DNA of 41,357 bases, from the NCBI RefSeq assembly GCF_011378715.1, contig NZ_WTKU01000008.1:1-41357 (forward strand), in the 5' to 3' direction. The stretch comes from Psychromonas sp. SA13A. Its GTDB lineage: Bacteria; Pseudomonadota; Gammaproteobacteria; Enterobacterales; Psychromonadaceae. The notes below the pieces were generated by a model. That model saw only the letters and a program-made list of their open reading frames with translations. It was not told the origin of the DNA and did no database searches. How positions within the stretch are numbered: the stretch's first letter is position 1; each line of letters opens with the position of its first letter. This document shows, piece by piece, positions 1 through 8,055 of this stretch. The position numbers and the translations under genes were made by a program.

Positions 1-189
1 TTTAGGGCCTTTGGTGGTGATGTCCTGCTGAGCAGGGGATAAATAAAGCGCCACGCAGTGGCTATCCTTGAGTGCGATAGTAGGGCGAATATCGCGACAG
101 CGATGGGTCATGAGCAATGTCCACCCATCGCCAAGCTTGCATAGTATTCAGGAAAAACCCTGTAGACTCTGTCTACAGGGTTTTTTTCG
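1..189 (+). repeat. Tandem structured noncoding repeat, unit 1
   Basis: First copy of a tandem noncoding element; its left end may be cut by the window. Positions 1-63 recur almost exactly at 190-253, and positions 89-127 recur exactly at 332-370. It folds into many short hairpins: CCTGC/GCAGG near 24-36, GCCAC/GTGGC near 50-62, and ATCGC-GACA-GCGAT at 91-104. A 9-bp stem pairs 100-108 with 123-131. The last two share bases 100-104, so they cannot form together. The unit ends in an intrinsic terminator. No open frame is convincing. A transcribed structured RNA or an interspersed palindromic element are both possible. Confidence 0.7.
153..187 (+). terminator. Intrinsic terminator, probably bidirectional
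   Basis: A perfect 10-bp stem (158-167 with 171-180) has a 3-base TCT loop. An A run at 153-157 and a T run at 181-187 flank it, so it can act on both strands. It closes repeat unit 1. Confidence 0.85.
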
Positions 190-513
190 TTTAGGGCCTT
201 TGGTGGTGATGTCCTGCTTGAGCAGGGGATAAATAAAGCGCCACGCAGTGGCTTCCTTCAGAGCGATAGATAGGGGCGAATGATGCGACAGCATCGTTTT
301 ATGAGCGGGCTAAGCTCTGCGTGCCCTGGTGATATCGCGACAGCGATGGGTCATGAGCAATGTCCACCCACGCCAAGCACCTAATTTAAAATAGCTCAAC
401 TGGTTCGGGTAGGGCTTTTTTAATGCTATCGACTTATGCTCTACATTGAGCAGTGCTCACCCATCGACTAGCTTACATCATATCCAGAACAATCCCGTCA
501 GCAGGTTTTTTTC
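190..513 (+). repeat. Tandem structured noncoding repeat, unit 2 (expanded)
   Basis: Second, longer copy of the element. After the shared first 64 bases it holds three versions of the hairpin segment: a diverged one at 282-330, a near-exact one at 332-378 and a diverged one at 447-476. The 282-295 hairpin is GATGC-GACA-GCATC where unit 1 has ATCGC-GACA-GCGAT, so the stem changes on both sides while the loop is kept. It ends with a T run at 505-511 after a decayed version of the unit 1 terminator. Bases 514-543 look like the start of a third, badly decayed copy. No gene is seen here. Confidence 0.65.
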
Positions 514-537
514 GCTTAGGGCTTTAGTACTAATGCT

Positions 538-2805
538 CTACTTGTGAGTTGCACTGCTTTGAATGAGGTATTGTTTTTGCCATTCTAAATATTGCTTAAA
601 AGGCATTGGTTTTGCAATGAGATAGCCCTGTATTGCATCAATTTCCATCTCTTTTAATATATCAAATTGCTGTTGAGTTTCCACACCCTCTGCCACTACT
701 GTTATATCTAAGTTTTTTGCTAGGTTGATAATAGTTTCAACAATACTTAAGCCTGAAGTATTGTTTAAAATGTTATCAATAAAACTTTTATCTACTTTCA
801 ATTCTTTAACAGGATAAGCATGTAAATGTGACAGACAAGAATATCCTGTACCAAAGTCATCTATAGAAAAAGAAAATCCTAGCGCTTTTAGCTCTTCCAT
901 TTGCTGTACGGTATGAAGAGGATCATGAGCAAGCATTGATTCTGTAATTTCTAATTTTATTTTAGAAGGTGTAACTTTAAAGTTATTGATAATGTTAAGT
1001 AATTCAGTTTTTAATGTAGATGAGTTAAATTGATTTTGGCTTATATTAATCGAAAGATTAAATTCACTATCGATAATTTCGAGGTGAGTTAACTGATTCA
1101 TCAATCGACAGATATCTTGTAAAACTATGTTTTGTAGCTTTTGAATTAGACCAAACTGTTCTGCAATAGAAATGAACTCATTAGGTGCAATAAGTCCTTT
1201 TATCGGATGGTTCCAACGTATCAATGCCTCGCAACCTGTTATTTTACCTTTGACATCTATTTGTGGTTGAAAGTAAGCACAGAATTCATTGCTATCAATC
1301 GCCCTTATTATATCGGTCTCTAGCTCTGTTTGTTTTTCAAGTAAAGTTTGCAAGCGTGAATCATAAAAACTATAACCATTGCCTCCTTTTAATTTAGCGC
1401 GATACATGGCTGTATCTGCAAATTTTAAAATATTTTCTACGCTTGAATTTATGTTTTCTATTAAGCATATTCCCATGCTGCCACTTACTTGAAAAGCTAG
1501 CGCGCCTATTTGAAATTTTTCATAAAAAACGCGCTGTAGTTTTTGTGCAACTACCGCAGCTTCATTGGTCGCATGTTCATTGTTTTCTCCAATATATTCT
1601 AGCAATATAACAAATTCATCTCCGCCTATTCTTGCTAAAGTATCGGATGCCCGCACTACGGAGCTTAGCCTTTTTGTCATTTCTATTAATAGTTCATCAC
1701 CTGCACTATGCCCTAATGAGTCGTTAATTCTTTTAAAATTATCAATATCTAAAAATAGTAAGGCCCCAGTTTTCTGAGACCGTTTTATTCTTTCTACACA
1801 ACGAGTTAGACGCTCTGTTAATAATCGTCTGTTGGGTAAATTGGTGAGTGGATCATAGTAGGCTAACTTCTCTATTTCTTTTTCGGCTTTTTTACGCAGA
1901 GTAATGTCCCTTGATACCCAAAGTATATGTTTTTTAGGCTCCTCACCTGGTTGCTCATAAATAATAGGTGTTGTTCGCCCTTCAAAAATAACCAACCCTT
2001 TTTGTACTTCAAGTTCATATTCAAATACTTGGATCTCATTACTTGTTAATGTTTTTTTGAGGGTTTCCATGATAGCGCTAGCATATTTTTTAGGTAAAAT
2101 ATCATTTACATTCTTATTAATTAATTGCTTTGAAGAGTAAGCTAATAAATCTTCTGATGAACCATAAACATCAAGGTAGACACCTTCTTCACTTAGTATA
2201 AGAGCAGGGTCGGGCATCACCTTGGTAAATGCATTAAGTTTTTTGTTGCTTATTTCAAGATCGTTAATTAAGTTTTCTACTTTATTTAGATGTTGTAATT
2301 TTTCCAGTGCAATACTTGAAAAGTTAACAAAATAATCAATGAGTTCTAAGTCTTTTTTAGAAGGCGTTTTAGGATGGTCATGATAAATTGCAAATGATCC
2401 TAGCACCTCTGATTGCGAAGAGGTAATAGGAGTAGACCAACAGGATTTAAGATTAAACTTAAGCGCAACTTCTTTGAAGTTTTGCCATAAAGGTGATGTT
2501 TCAATATTTTCTACAATGACACGTGAATTTCTATGTGCGGCAGTTCCGCATGAACCCACCGCTTCACCAATATGTACCCCATTGATTATGGCTGAGTATT
2601 CAGGATCAATACTTGGGGCTGCACAATGAAAAAGTTGCTTTCCATCGAGTGACAAAATAGAGCATTTAGCTGCCTTATCATCAATAATTTCTTCAATAGC
2701 CAAGCAAATATCATCAAAAATTTCATTGAGATATTCACCTAGCGCAATCTTGGATAGTATGTTTTTTTGATGGGCTAATAAACTACGTTGTCTCTCTGAA
2801 TCCAT
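538..2805 (-). CDS. GAF-PAS-GGDEF-EAL cyclic-di-GMP signalling protein
   Basis: This 755-residue cytoplasmic protein has no membrane segment. A GAF-like domain covers about residues 20-170, a PAS domain about 190-305, a GGDEF domain about 315-480 and an EAL domain about 490-745. The GGDEF motif is intact near residue 396. An RxxD inhibitory site (RASD) lies five residues before it. The EAL domain keeps EALIRW near 526, DDFGTGYS, the KVDKSF lysine and AEGVE, so phosphodiesterase activity is plausible. Whether it mainly makes or degrades cyclic-di-GMP cannot be read from sequence. It stands alone on the minus strand, next to tRNA-Arg and the flagellar cluster, which suggests but does not prove a motility role. 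Confidence 0.93.
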   Translation of the reverse strand: MDSERQRSLLAHQKNILSKIALGEYLNEIFDDICLAIEEIIDDKAAKCSILSLDGKQLFHCAAPSIDPEYSAIINGVHIGEAVGSCGTAAHRNSRVIVENIETSPLWQNFKEVALKFNLKSCWSTPITSSQSEVLGSFAIYHDHPKTPSKKDLELIDYFVNFSSIALEKLQHLNKVENLINDLEISNKKLNAFTKVMPDPALILSEEGVYLDVYGSSEDLLAYSSKQLINKNVNDILPKKYASAIMETLKKTLTSNEIQVFEYELEVQKGLVIFEGRTTPIIYEQPGEEPKKHILWVSRDITLRKKAEKEIEKLAYYDPLTNLPNRRLLTERLTRCVERIKRSQKTGALLFLDIDNFKRINDSLGHSAGDELLIEMTKRLSSVVRASDTLARIGGDEFVILLEYIGENNEHATNEAAVVAQKLQRVFYEKFQIGALAFQVSGSMGICLIENINSSVENILKFADTAMYRAKLKGGNGYSFYDSRLQTLLEKQTELETDIIRAIDSNEFCAYFQPQIDVKGKITGCEALIRWNHPIKGLIAPNEFISIAEQFGLIQKLQNIVLQDICRLMNQLTHLEIIDSEFNLSINISQNQFNSSTLKTELLNIINNFKVTPSKIKLEITESMLAHDPLHTVQQMEELKALGFSFSIDDFGTGYSCLSHLHAYPVKELKVDKSFIDNILNNTSGLSIVETIINLAKNLDITVVAEGVETQQQFDILKEMEIDAIQGYLIAKPMPFKQYLEWQKQYLIQSSATHK

Positions 2806-2837
2806 ATTCCCTCTGCATTTTAATTAATCACGCATCT

Positions 2838-2865
2838 ATTATAGTATAAATATTCAAGCGAACAA
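2838..2865 (-). promoter_or_regulatory. Sigma-70 promoter of the GGDEF-EAL gene
   Basis: On the minus strand, TTGTTC (2865-2860) is followed after 16 bases by a perfect TATAAT (2843-2838). Transcription would start about 25 bases before the gene's ATG. An alternative -35, shifted by one base, gives a 17-base spacer. Confidence 0.6.
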
Positions 2866-3041
2866 AAAATCATAAAAGTTGATTTATTAAATTTAAGATG
2901 TTGTTTTATAAGGATAATTGTTTTTATTGGCTTGCTGTTAGTATTTTTATGAATATATTGGGGTAAGGCGAGTTACACTAAAGCGATACTGCAAAATAAG
3001 TGCGTGATACTGTTGTGTTAAATTAGCCTGTCAAATTTTAA

Positions 3042-3117
3042 TGGTCTCTCCACAGGGACTCGAACCCCGATCATCCGCTTAGGAGGCGGGTGCTCTATCC
3101 TGTTGAGCTATAGAGAG
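3042..3117 (-). tRNA. tRNA-Arg (anticodon CCT)
   Basis: A complete 76-base cloverleaf lies on the minus strand with an encoded CCA end. The 7-bp acceptor stem is CTCTCTA with TGGAGAG, including one T-G pair. The D stem is GCTC/GAGC, the anticodon loop is CTCCTAA and the T loop is TTCGAGT with a 5-bp stem. It would read the rare AGG codon. It sits between the GGDEF-EAL gene and flgT. No integrase or duplicated 3' end is seen nearby. Confidence 0.95.
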
Positions 3118-3142
3118 ATTAATATTTACTTATTATACATAA

Positions 3143-4300
3143 TTATTGTATTGGTTTAATAGTAGCAATGTCATTGATTTGAATATTACTTAAGGGATAG
3201 TCATCAAACGTGACTAGTACTGCACTATCTGCATATGCTTCAACTACCTTCATTGCTTGTGTAGATGCAGTTGCCGATTGTCTTTCTATACCAAATTGAT
3301 CTTTAAAGTTACTTGAGTAAGCAAGTTCAATAATAGTGCCAGACTGTAACCCATTTTTCATTCCCAAGTTTATTTGTACACTGTCACTAGTGACTGCAAC
3401 AACTCGAGCCTTGGGTACTACGCACTGTATGTGTTGAGATATGTCTGTATTCGCTTCGGCTAAGCTGCTTAATATAGCCTGTCCGTATTGGTAATCCCAA
3501 AATTGTTTACTATTTAAATCGGCATATTCTTCTTTTCCATACTGCCATGTCGTTTTTTGTCGGTATTGTTTACTGAATAACAGTTTTCCTTGAAAGGCAT
3601 CATAGAGATATACCGTCATATAAAAATGTCGCTCTGGATCACTTACCCAATATAATAGTGAATTTTTACTTTCAAATTTAACTGATAAGTCATTAATTTC
3701 ACCAAATATTACAAATTGACTATCCATTTGAGCCGAAAGACTTTTTAAAGTGTCCGTTAAGTTTCTATTATTATATTTTTCACCTAATTTTAATGGGGTG
3801 TCTATGTATCGACGAATATTGAACAAATTAGGGCTAAGAGATAGCTGATTGAAAAAAGTTTCACTTACTTTTTTATGTAAGTCATAAATTTGACCATCAA
3901 CTGTTTGCTGCGGGACGTTCATGGCAAAGCGACTGACTACCATGGATTTTGGAAATTGACTACCAATACATTGCTGTTCCTTCGCTACGATATTGACTTT
4001 GATCGTTACCGTTAATAACTGATTTTTTTCAGTTTCTTCAATAATATTTAAGCCTTTAATTTCACCGCCTGAGTTAAGCATTAACTTATTTTCAACTAAA
4101 ACACCTTGATTGACTTGCTGTAGGCTAGAAATCGCGCCACCAGAGAATAACAAGGCGTCTTTCACTGCTTTTTTAATCGCCTGTTCACGGGCTTGTTCAA
4201 TATCATTATTTATAATGGCGCTATTAGCTGTTGCTTGAAACCATTGTGCAGAGATATTAAAAGATGATATTAGCAATAAAAAAAATACAATTTGTCTCAT
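3143..4300 (-). CDS. flgT: Flagellar assembly protein T (H-ring)
   Basis: This 385-residue exported protein has a clear N-terminal signal peptide (about residues 1-18, ending near SAQ). The region around residues 20-100 (repeated Ala and Lys, then GGAISSLQQVNQG) matches the FlgT N domain. The middle and C-terminal domains follow, ending in a small beta-rich part. In Vibrio, FlgT forms the H ring that surrounds the LP ring of the sodium-driven polar flagellum and helps recruit the MotX-MotY T ring. Here it is divergent from flgO, as in many relatives. A sigma-54 type promoter lies about 110 bases upstream. The assignment rests on sequence character and on the flgO-flgP neighbourhood. Confidence 0.85.
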   Translation of the reverse strand: MRQIVFFLLLISSFNISAQWFQATANSAIINNDIEQAREQAIKKAVKDALLFSGGAISSLQQVNQGVLVENKLMLNSGGEIKGLNIIEETEKNQLLTVTIKVNIVAKEQQCIGSQFPKSMVVSRFAMNVPQQTVDGQIYDLHKKVSETFFNQLSLSPNLFNIRRYIDTPLKLGEKYNNRNLTDTLKSLSAQMDSQFVIFGEINDLSVKFESKNSLLYWVSDPERHFYMTVYLYDAFQGKLLFSKQYRQKTTWQYGKEEYADLNSKQFWDYQYGQAILSSLAEANTDISQHIQCVVPKARVVAVTSDSVQINLGMKNGLQSGTIIELAYSSNFKDQFGIERQSATASTQAMKVVEAYADSAVLVTFDDYPLSNIQINDIATIKPIQ

Positions 4301-4410
4301 GACATGCTCACCTGCTGAATGGAATCATTAAAAGAGTTGCCATATTTATTGAGATCTCGAACTTACAAAACGGTCAAGTATCTTTAATTTATGGCTATTG
4401 ATTATTAGTA

Positions 4411-4427
4411 AGCAAAATATAAACCAA
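4411..4427 (-). promoter_or_regulatory. Sigma-54 type promoter for flgT
   Basis: Read on the minus strand, TTGG is followed by TTTATATT and TTGC, which gives the GG-N10-GC spacing (GG at 4425-4424, GC at 4413-4412). The -24 half lacks the usual C after GG, so this is weaker than the other sigma-54 sites in the window. Confidence 0.5.
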
Positions 4428-4469
4428 CTTTATTTGGATATGCTTTTTAATAGCACAATAAATTTGTAT

Positions 4470-4496
4470 TAAAGTTTTTTTAGTTCCGACCGATAA
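4470..4496 (+). promoter_or_regulatory. Sigma-28 (FliA) promoter for flgO
   Basis: TAAAGTTT at 4470-4477, then 11 bases, then ACCGATAA at 4489-4496. The consensus is TAAAGTTT-N11-GCCGATAA, so only one base differs. It lies about 40 bases before the flgO ATG. Confidence 0.85.
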
Positions 4497-4535
4497 CCTT
4501 TTTAGTATAAAAATTTATTATCGAGGCAGGTTTCC

Positions 4536-5312
4536 ATGAAAACGCTATTTATTATATCCACATTGATTCTTCTTTTGCAGGGTTGCTCCTCTTCATCAAC
4601 CCCTTCACCGGAAGAGGTTGAAATAAAAGAACAGGCACGATTGGAGCAGTTACAACATGAGCGACATGCTAGTGATGACTACCTATATTATTATGTGGCT
4701 CATTCATTTAGTAATAATAAGCTTGATAGTGAAGGCAGCGATCAAGCTGACGTACAAACAGATTCTAATGGTTATGGCCATTTATATACGTTCAACGGTA
4801 AAAAATCACTTATCTTATCTGAAGTTGTCAGTAAAATGGCGGATCAATTACTTTTTAATTATGAATATCAATTTCAAAACTCTGCTATCGCATTAACTTC
4901 ATTAGTTGATTTAAACAATCATCAAAATACAAGTTGGTTAGGGCAAACTATTTCTGAGCAATTCATTCATGAGCTACATATTAGAAAGTTACGTGTTATA
5001 GATTTTAAATTAACTGGTAATATACAAGTGACTGAAAATGGAGAGTTTGCTATTTCTAGGGACTGGAAGAAACTCAATAACAATGTTGACGTGACTCGTA
5101 TATTAACGGGGACTATGTCTCGTAATGAAGAAGGTGTAATTGTTAATGTACGTATAGTTAATGCTGCAAGTAGTGTTGTTGAATCCACAAGTAGTGCTTT
5201 CATTCCACATAATATATTTGTAGGTGGTCGATATGATTATCGTCCTAAGCAATTCATTTCTCGTAACAGCCAACGTAATGAAAGTAATGCATTAGTCCGC
5301 TTAGTTGAGTAA
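4536..5312 (+). CDS. flgO: Outer-membrane flagellar lipoprotein FlgO
   Basis: This 258-residue protein starts with a lipoprotein signal whose lipobox LLQGC places the acylated cysteine near residue 17. The remainder looks like the FlgO family: a segment with VSKMADQLL, then a beta-rich region around VTRILTGTMSRNEEGVIVNVRIV. FlgO is an outer-membrane protein needed for full motility and stability of the sheathed or polar flagellum in Vibrio. Here it is a single-gene unit with its own sigma-28 promoter and an intrinsic terminator, separate from flgP. Confidence 0.85.
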   Translation: MKTLFIISTLILLLQGCSSSSTPSPEEVEIKEQARLEQLQHERHASDDYLYYYVAHSFSNNKLDSEGSDQADVQTDSNGYGHLYTFNGKKSLILSEVVSKMADQLLFNYEYQFQNSAIALTSLVDLNNHQNTSWLGQTISEQFIHELHIRKLRVIDFKLTGNIQVTENGEFAISRDWKKLNNNVDVTRILTGTMSRNEEGVIVNVRIVNAASSVVESTSSAFIPHNIFVGGRYDYRPKQFISRNSQRNESNALVRLVE

Positions 5313-5350
5313 AAAGTACTTCTTCACCATGTTAGATAATTTATTGTTAC

Positions 5351-5376
5351 AAGCAGACTTCGGTCTGCTTTTTTCT
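5351..5376 (+). terminator. Intrinsic terminator after flgO
   Basis: AAGCAGAC (5351-5358), a TTCG tetraloop and GTCTGCTT (5363-5370) are followed by a T-rich run. The 8-bp stem with a stable tetraloop separates flgO from flgP. Confidence 0.9.
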
Positions 5377-5484
5377 CGCTAAATATCGATAGTCGAGTTG
5401 GAGGTTGATATTCACTTTAATATTTCCCTTATTTTTTATACTTCCTACCTTTATATTTAAATCTAAAATTCTATTTTTAATATA

Positions 5485-5501
5485 AAGGTACGTTTATTGC
5501 T
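5485..5501 (+). promoter_or_regulatory. Sigma-54 promoter for flgP
   Basis: AGGTACG, four bases, then TTGCT gives GG at 5487-5488 and GC at 5499-5500 with exactly 10 bases between. This is close to the TGGCACG-N4-TTGCW consensus. It lies 80 bases before flgP. Confidence 0.7.
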
Positions 5502-5581
5502 TGTGTTTATAATCATCGACAATAAACCGGTATAAGGAAAGGATCGACTGCCTTTGCTTATTAATAAAAGAGGAATTTATA

Positions 5582-6058
5582 ATGCTCAGATTGAATCAAT
5601 ATGGTCATTTTATAGCAGCATTACCTGTAGTAGTTAGTGTGTTATTTTTATCTGCTTGTAGCTTGCATAATGTACCTAAAGAAACTGTGGAAGAATATGA
5701 GTTTGTAGCAGTTGGGTACGCAACAATGGATGCTCAGAAGGGGGCTACCGATGACATTAAAATGCTTAATGCTATTAAAGCTTCTAAGTTGGAGGCTTAT
5801 AAAGAATTAGCAGAGCAAGTTTACGGTGTTATGTTAACGTCTGAAAATAGTGTTAAGGAATATCAGCTACAAAGTAACGGCATAAAAGGTAAAGTGAAAG
5901 GCTTGGTGAGGGGAGCTAAAGTACTTCGTACCTACCATGAAGATGATTTGTACATTACTGAGTTAGGGCTCAATATGAAAACTCTTCCATTCTTAAAAGA
6001 TGCTGAGTTTGCTGACAGTGAGGCGGTGATAAAAGTGCAAAGCCAAGTTTATTATTAA
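5582..6058 (+). CDS. flgP: Flagellar outer-membrane lipoprotein FlgP
   Basis: This 158-residue lipoprotein has a signal sequence ending in the lipobox LSAC (cysteine near residue 26). The mature part begins around a YEFVAVGYATM segment, followed by a helical, Lys- and Glu-rich LPP20-like domain. FlgP is a basal-disk or outer-membrane ring component needed for motility in Vibrio and Campylobacter. The start is supported by AGAGGA about 7 bases upstream. It has its own sigma-54 type promoter and no clear strong terminator. Confidence 0.85.
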   Translation: MLRLNQYGHFIAALPVVVSVLFLSACSLHNVPKETVEEYEFVAVGYATMDAQKGATDDIKMLNAIKASKLEAYKELAEQVYGVMLTSENSVKEYQLQSNGIKGKVKGLVRGAKVLRTYHEDDLYITELGLNMKTLPFLKDAEFADSEAVIKVQSQVYY

Positions 6059-6419
6059 GTTTAAAGCTGGATTAGAGAAGCTTTATGAGAGGCGTATGTT
6101 GATAGGTCATTGTTCGTTTTATTGTTAACTATATAGCTAAATTTAGTCGACTTTTCTTGATTGGAGCTGATAAGGACCGTTTTTCATTAACTTTCGAGTT
6201 GTTAATCAATCTTAGAATTGTTAAGTAAGCTTAGAGGCTGTAATAAAAACTTAGCCTTATTATTTACGTGCGTGTTGCTAACTAACTTTTACATTAGCTA
6301 TTATATTCGCACGCTTAACCAAGCGATGTTTAGAACAGAAAGTTAAGAGAGGGCTTGGGGGTAATTGAAGGGGGCTTTGGGGCGCTTTTAGAGCGCTAAG
6401 GTAGAGTTAAAACTGTTTA
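6059..6419. other. Intergenic region between convergent flgP and flgN
   Basis: These 361 bases hold no convincing gene. I see a weak stem after flgP (AAAGCT at 6062-6067 with AGCTTT at 6079-6084). There is a long imperfect palindrome with CGTGCG and CGCACG arms around 6269-6314. A small GCGCT-TTTAG-AGCGC hairpin sits in a G-rich stretch near 6380-6395. None has a good T run, so the terminators of these two convergent units remain unclear. Confidence 0.5.
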
Positions 6420-6839
6420 TTACGCTTCAATATTTTTACCTAATAAACTTCCGCCACTGAGTAACCCTTTTTGATCGTAGGTAACACTGTTTTTACCTTT
6501 GGCTTGTGTCAGTATTTGCATTAAGTGCTTGTTGCTCTTCATGCTTAATTCTATTAATCGACCGTTAATCGCATTATTTTTTTGGCAAAGCTGTAGATTG
6601 GTTTGAATCTCACCTTGTAATATCACAAGTTCAGGGTCTTGCTGAATAAGAGCTAAATTTTCTGGTGTGCTGATCAACTTGTTATAACTATTAATATTTT
6701 GTAATAGCTTCTGTTTGTTAAACAACAAAGTGTTAAGCCCATCAAATGACTTTTCTTTTAAACAGTTTTTCTCTTCATCAAGCAGTTCATGTAATGCTTG
6801 AATTGTTTCTGATAGCTCTGATAGTTGTTTTGTTAGCAT
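6420..6839 (-). CDS. flgN: Flagellar export chaperone FlgN
   Basis: This 139-residue, mostly helical cytoplasmic protein has the FlgN-family pattern: paired heptad-rich helices at about residues 5-50 and 85-115 and a low-complexity tail. FlgN is the type III export chaperone for the hook-filament junction proteins FlgK and FlgL, both encoded further along. It lies 25 bases after flgM in the same direction, the usual flgM-flgN pair, so it is probably transcribed from the sigma-28 promoter of flgM. Its ribosome binding site is weak (AAAAG). Confidence 0.85.
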   Translation of the reverse strand: MLTKQLSELSETIQALHELLDEEKNCLKEKSFDGLNTLLFNKQKLLQNINSYNKLISTPENLALIQQDPELVILQGEIQTNLQLCQKNNAINGRLIELSMKSNKHLMQILTQAKGKNSVTYDQKGLLSGGSLLGKNIEA

Positions 6840-6864
6840 TTTTTATTCTTTTAAGTGTAATGTA

Positions 6865-7179
6865 TTAGCTTGAAAATGCTTTGCTAAAATCAGCTTCAAA
6901 TTTACCTAGTTTTTCAGCTAACTGCTCAGTATTAATTTTATAGTCACCGTTTAATATCGCCGCTTTCAATGTTTCTACGCGTTTCATATTTACCTGGGAC
7001 TCACTCGATGTTTGCATTTTATTTAAATTCAATGCCTGTGAAGTCAATTGTACAGAGTCTTTACTTGAGCTAGCAGCCGTTTTGTTATCCGCGGCGTTTG
7101 TCTCACTTTGTTTTTGAGTTTTATGTTGCTCAACAGAAAGCTTGCTCTGAGGCGTTTGACGGTTGATGTTTATACTCAT
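6865..7179 (-). CDS. flgM: Anti-sigma-28 factor FlgM
   Basis: This 104-residue protein has a disordered Gln-, Ser- and Lys-rich N-terminal half. Its C-terminal part, about residues 65-100 (KRVETLKAAILNGDYKIN and onward), is the FlgM signature that binds sigma-28. It is exported through the finished hook to release FliA. Its own gene has a sigma-28 promoter, giving the usual negative feedback. It pairs with flgN and lies downstream of flgA in the same direction. Confidence 0.93.
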   Translation of the reverse strand: MSININRQTPQSKLSVEQHKTQKQSETNAADNKTAASSSKDSVQLTSQALNLNKMQTSSESQVNMKRVETLKAAILNGDYKINTEQLAEKLGKFEADFSKAFSS

Positions 7180-7210
7180 AATCGTATTCCAATTAGTCTA
7201 CATAGTTAAG

Positions 7211-7237
7211 GTATCGGCAGAAATATGGATAACTTTA
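7211..7237 (-). promoter_or_regulatory. Sigma-28 (FliA) promoter for flgM-flgN
   Basis: On the minus strand, TAAAGTTA (7237-7230) is followed after 11 bases by GCCGATAC (7218-7211). This nearly matches the TAAAGTTT-N11-GCCGATAA consensus and lies about 30 bases before the flgM ATG. Confidence 0.88.
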
Positions 7238-7255
7238 GCTAAAATGATGACTTTT

Positions 7256-7987
7256 TTAAAAAGTTACATGTACTTCTTTGAGTGCATAAACAGTACCTAC
7301 AACGACACGTTGTGTACGCGCATTTTTCACTCTCACAGTACTGCCTATATTACCATCAGTTAACGCAATACCCGAGGCTTTTATTACTAAGCCATTTTGG
7401 TTTGCGGTAATTGTCACTTTATCATTTTCACAAACATAGCAAATATCTTTGTGGCGAATACTTTTCTTTGATGATACGTTTCTTTTTAAGCGAACACCTG
7501 TTAGCGATTCTGTACTGCTGAACGTACTGCCTCGCACTTGAGATTGGGCTTTATAAATACGTTTAATATTGTCATCATTCAACATTTCTCCCTTATTTAA
7601 AGAGTGTCGAGTGACAATTAATGGAATTAAAGTTTGTACTTTGACGCGAATATAAGTGTCCCACTTACTTTCTCCTAGGCAAGATACCTTGACGGCGGTT
7701 TTACTTTTGATTTTATCGCCTACAATATGTCCCTGTAATGGCTCGGTACAAATGGCAAAAGTTTGTCGAGATGATAATTCGATAGCTTTGATATAAAGTT
7801 TTTTTTCGCCCGTTAGTTCAAAAGTTTGTTGATATTTATCAAAAACTAGAGCCTCTGCAAATTTTTCTATCTCTTTTGAGTAATTAGAGTCTGCAAAACT
7901 GTAAGAAGTGCCTAGACTTAGGACAATTAAAATAAATCGAATCAATTTGCTCACCTCGTGTAAGTGAATTTTATATTGCTGATGCAT
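7256..7987 (-). CDS. flgA: Flagellar P-ring assembly chaperone FlgA
   Basis: This exported protein of up to 243 residues has a hydrophobic signal sequence (LIRFILIVLSLG, cleaved near SFA). It ends in a SAF-type C-terminal domain (VVVGTVYALKEVHVTF). FlgA is the periplasmic chaperone for P-ring polymerisation by FlgI. The start is uncertain. The ATG at 7987 has no ribosome site and lies about 8 bases after a TATAAT at 8001-7996, so that message would be almost leaderless. A TTG at 7945, 6 bases after AGGTG, is a good alternative. It is divergent from cheV. Confidence 0.88.
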   Translation of the reverse strand: MHQQYKIHLHEVSKLIRFILIVLSLGTSYSFADSNYSKEIEKFAEALVFDKYQQTFELTGEKKLYIKAIELSSRQTFAICTEPLQGHIVGDKIKSKTAVKVSCLGESKWDTYIRVKVQTLIPLIVTRHSLNKGEMLNDDNIKRIYKAQSQVRGSTFSSTESLTGVRLKRNVSSKKSIRHKDICYVCENDKVTITANQNGLVIKASGIALTDGNIGSTVRVKNARTQRVVVGTVYALKEVHVTF

Positions 7988-7995
7988 TATTAAAG

Positions 7996-8001
7996 ATTAT
8001 A
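7996..8001 (-). promoter_or_regulatory. Candidate -10 element for flgA
   Basis: A perfect TATAAT is read on the minus strand. A poor -35 (TGATTA) lies 16 bases further upstream. If used, transcription starts close to the first ATG of flgA, which favours the downstream TTG start. Confidence 0.35.
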
Positions 8002-8055
8002 GTATTTTTATAAAAAATAATCATAGCCAGCAACCATAACAAAAAGGAACAGAAT

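Noticed and set aside
3042-3117. tRNA-Arg as an attachment site of an integrated element
   Set aside because: No integrase, no duplicated tRNA 3' end and no foreign gene block are seen on either side.
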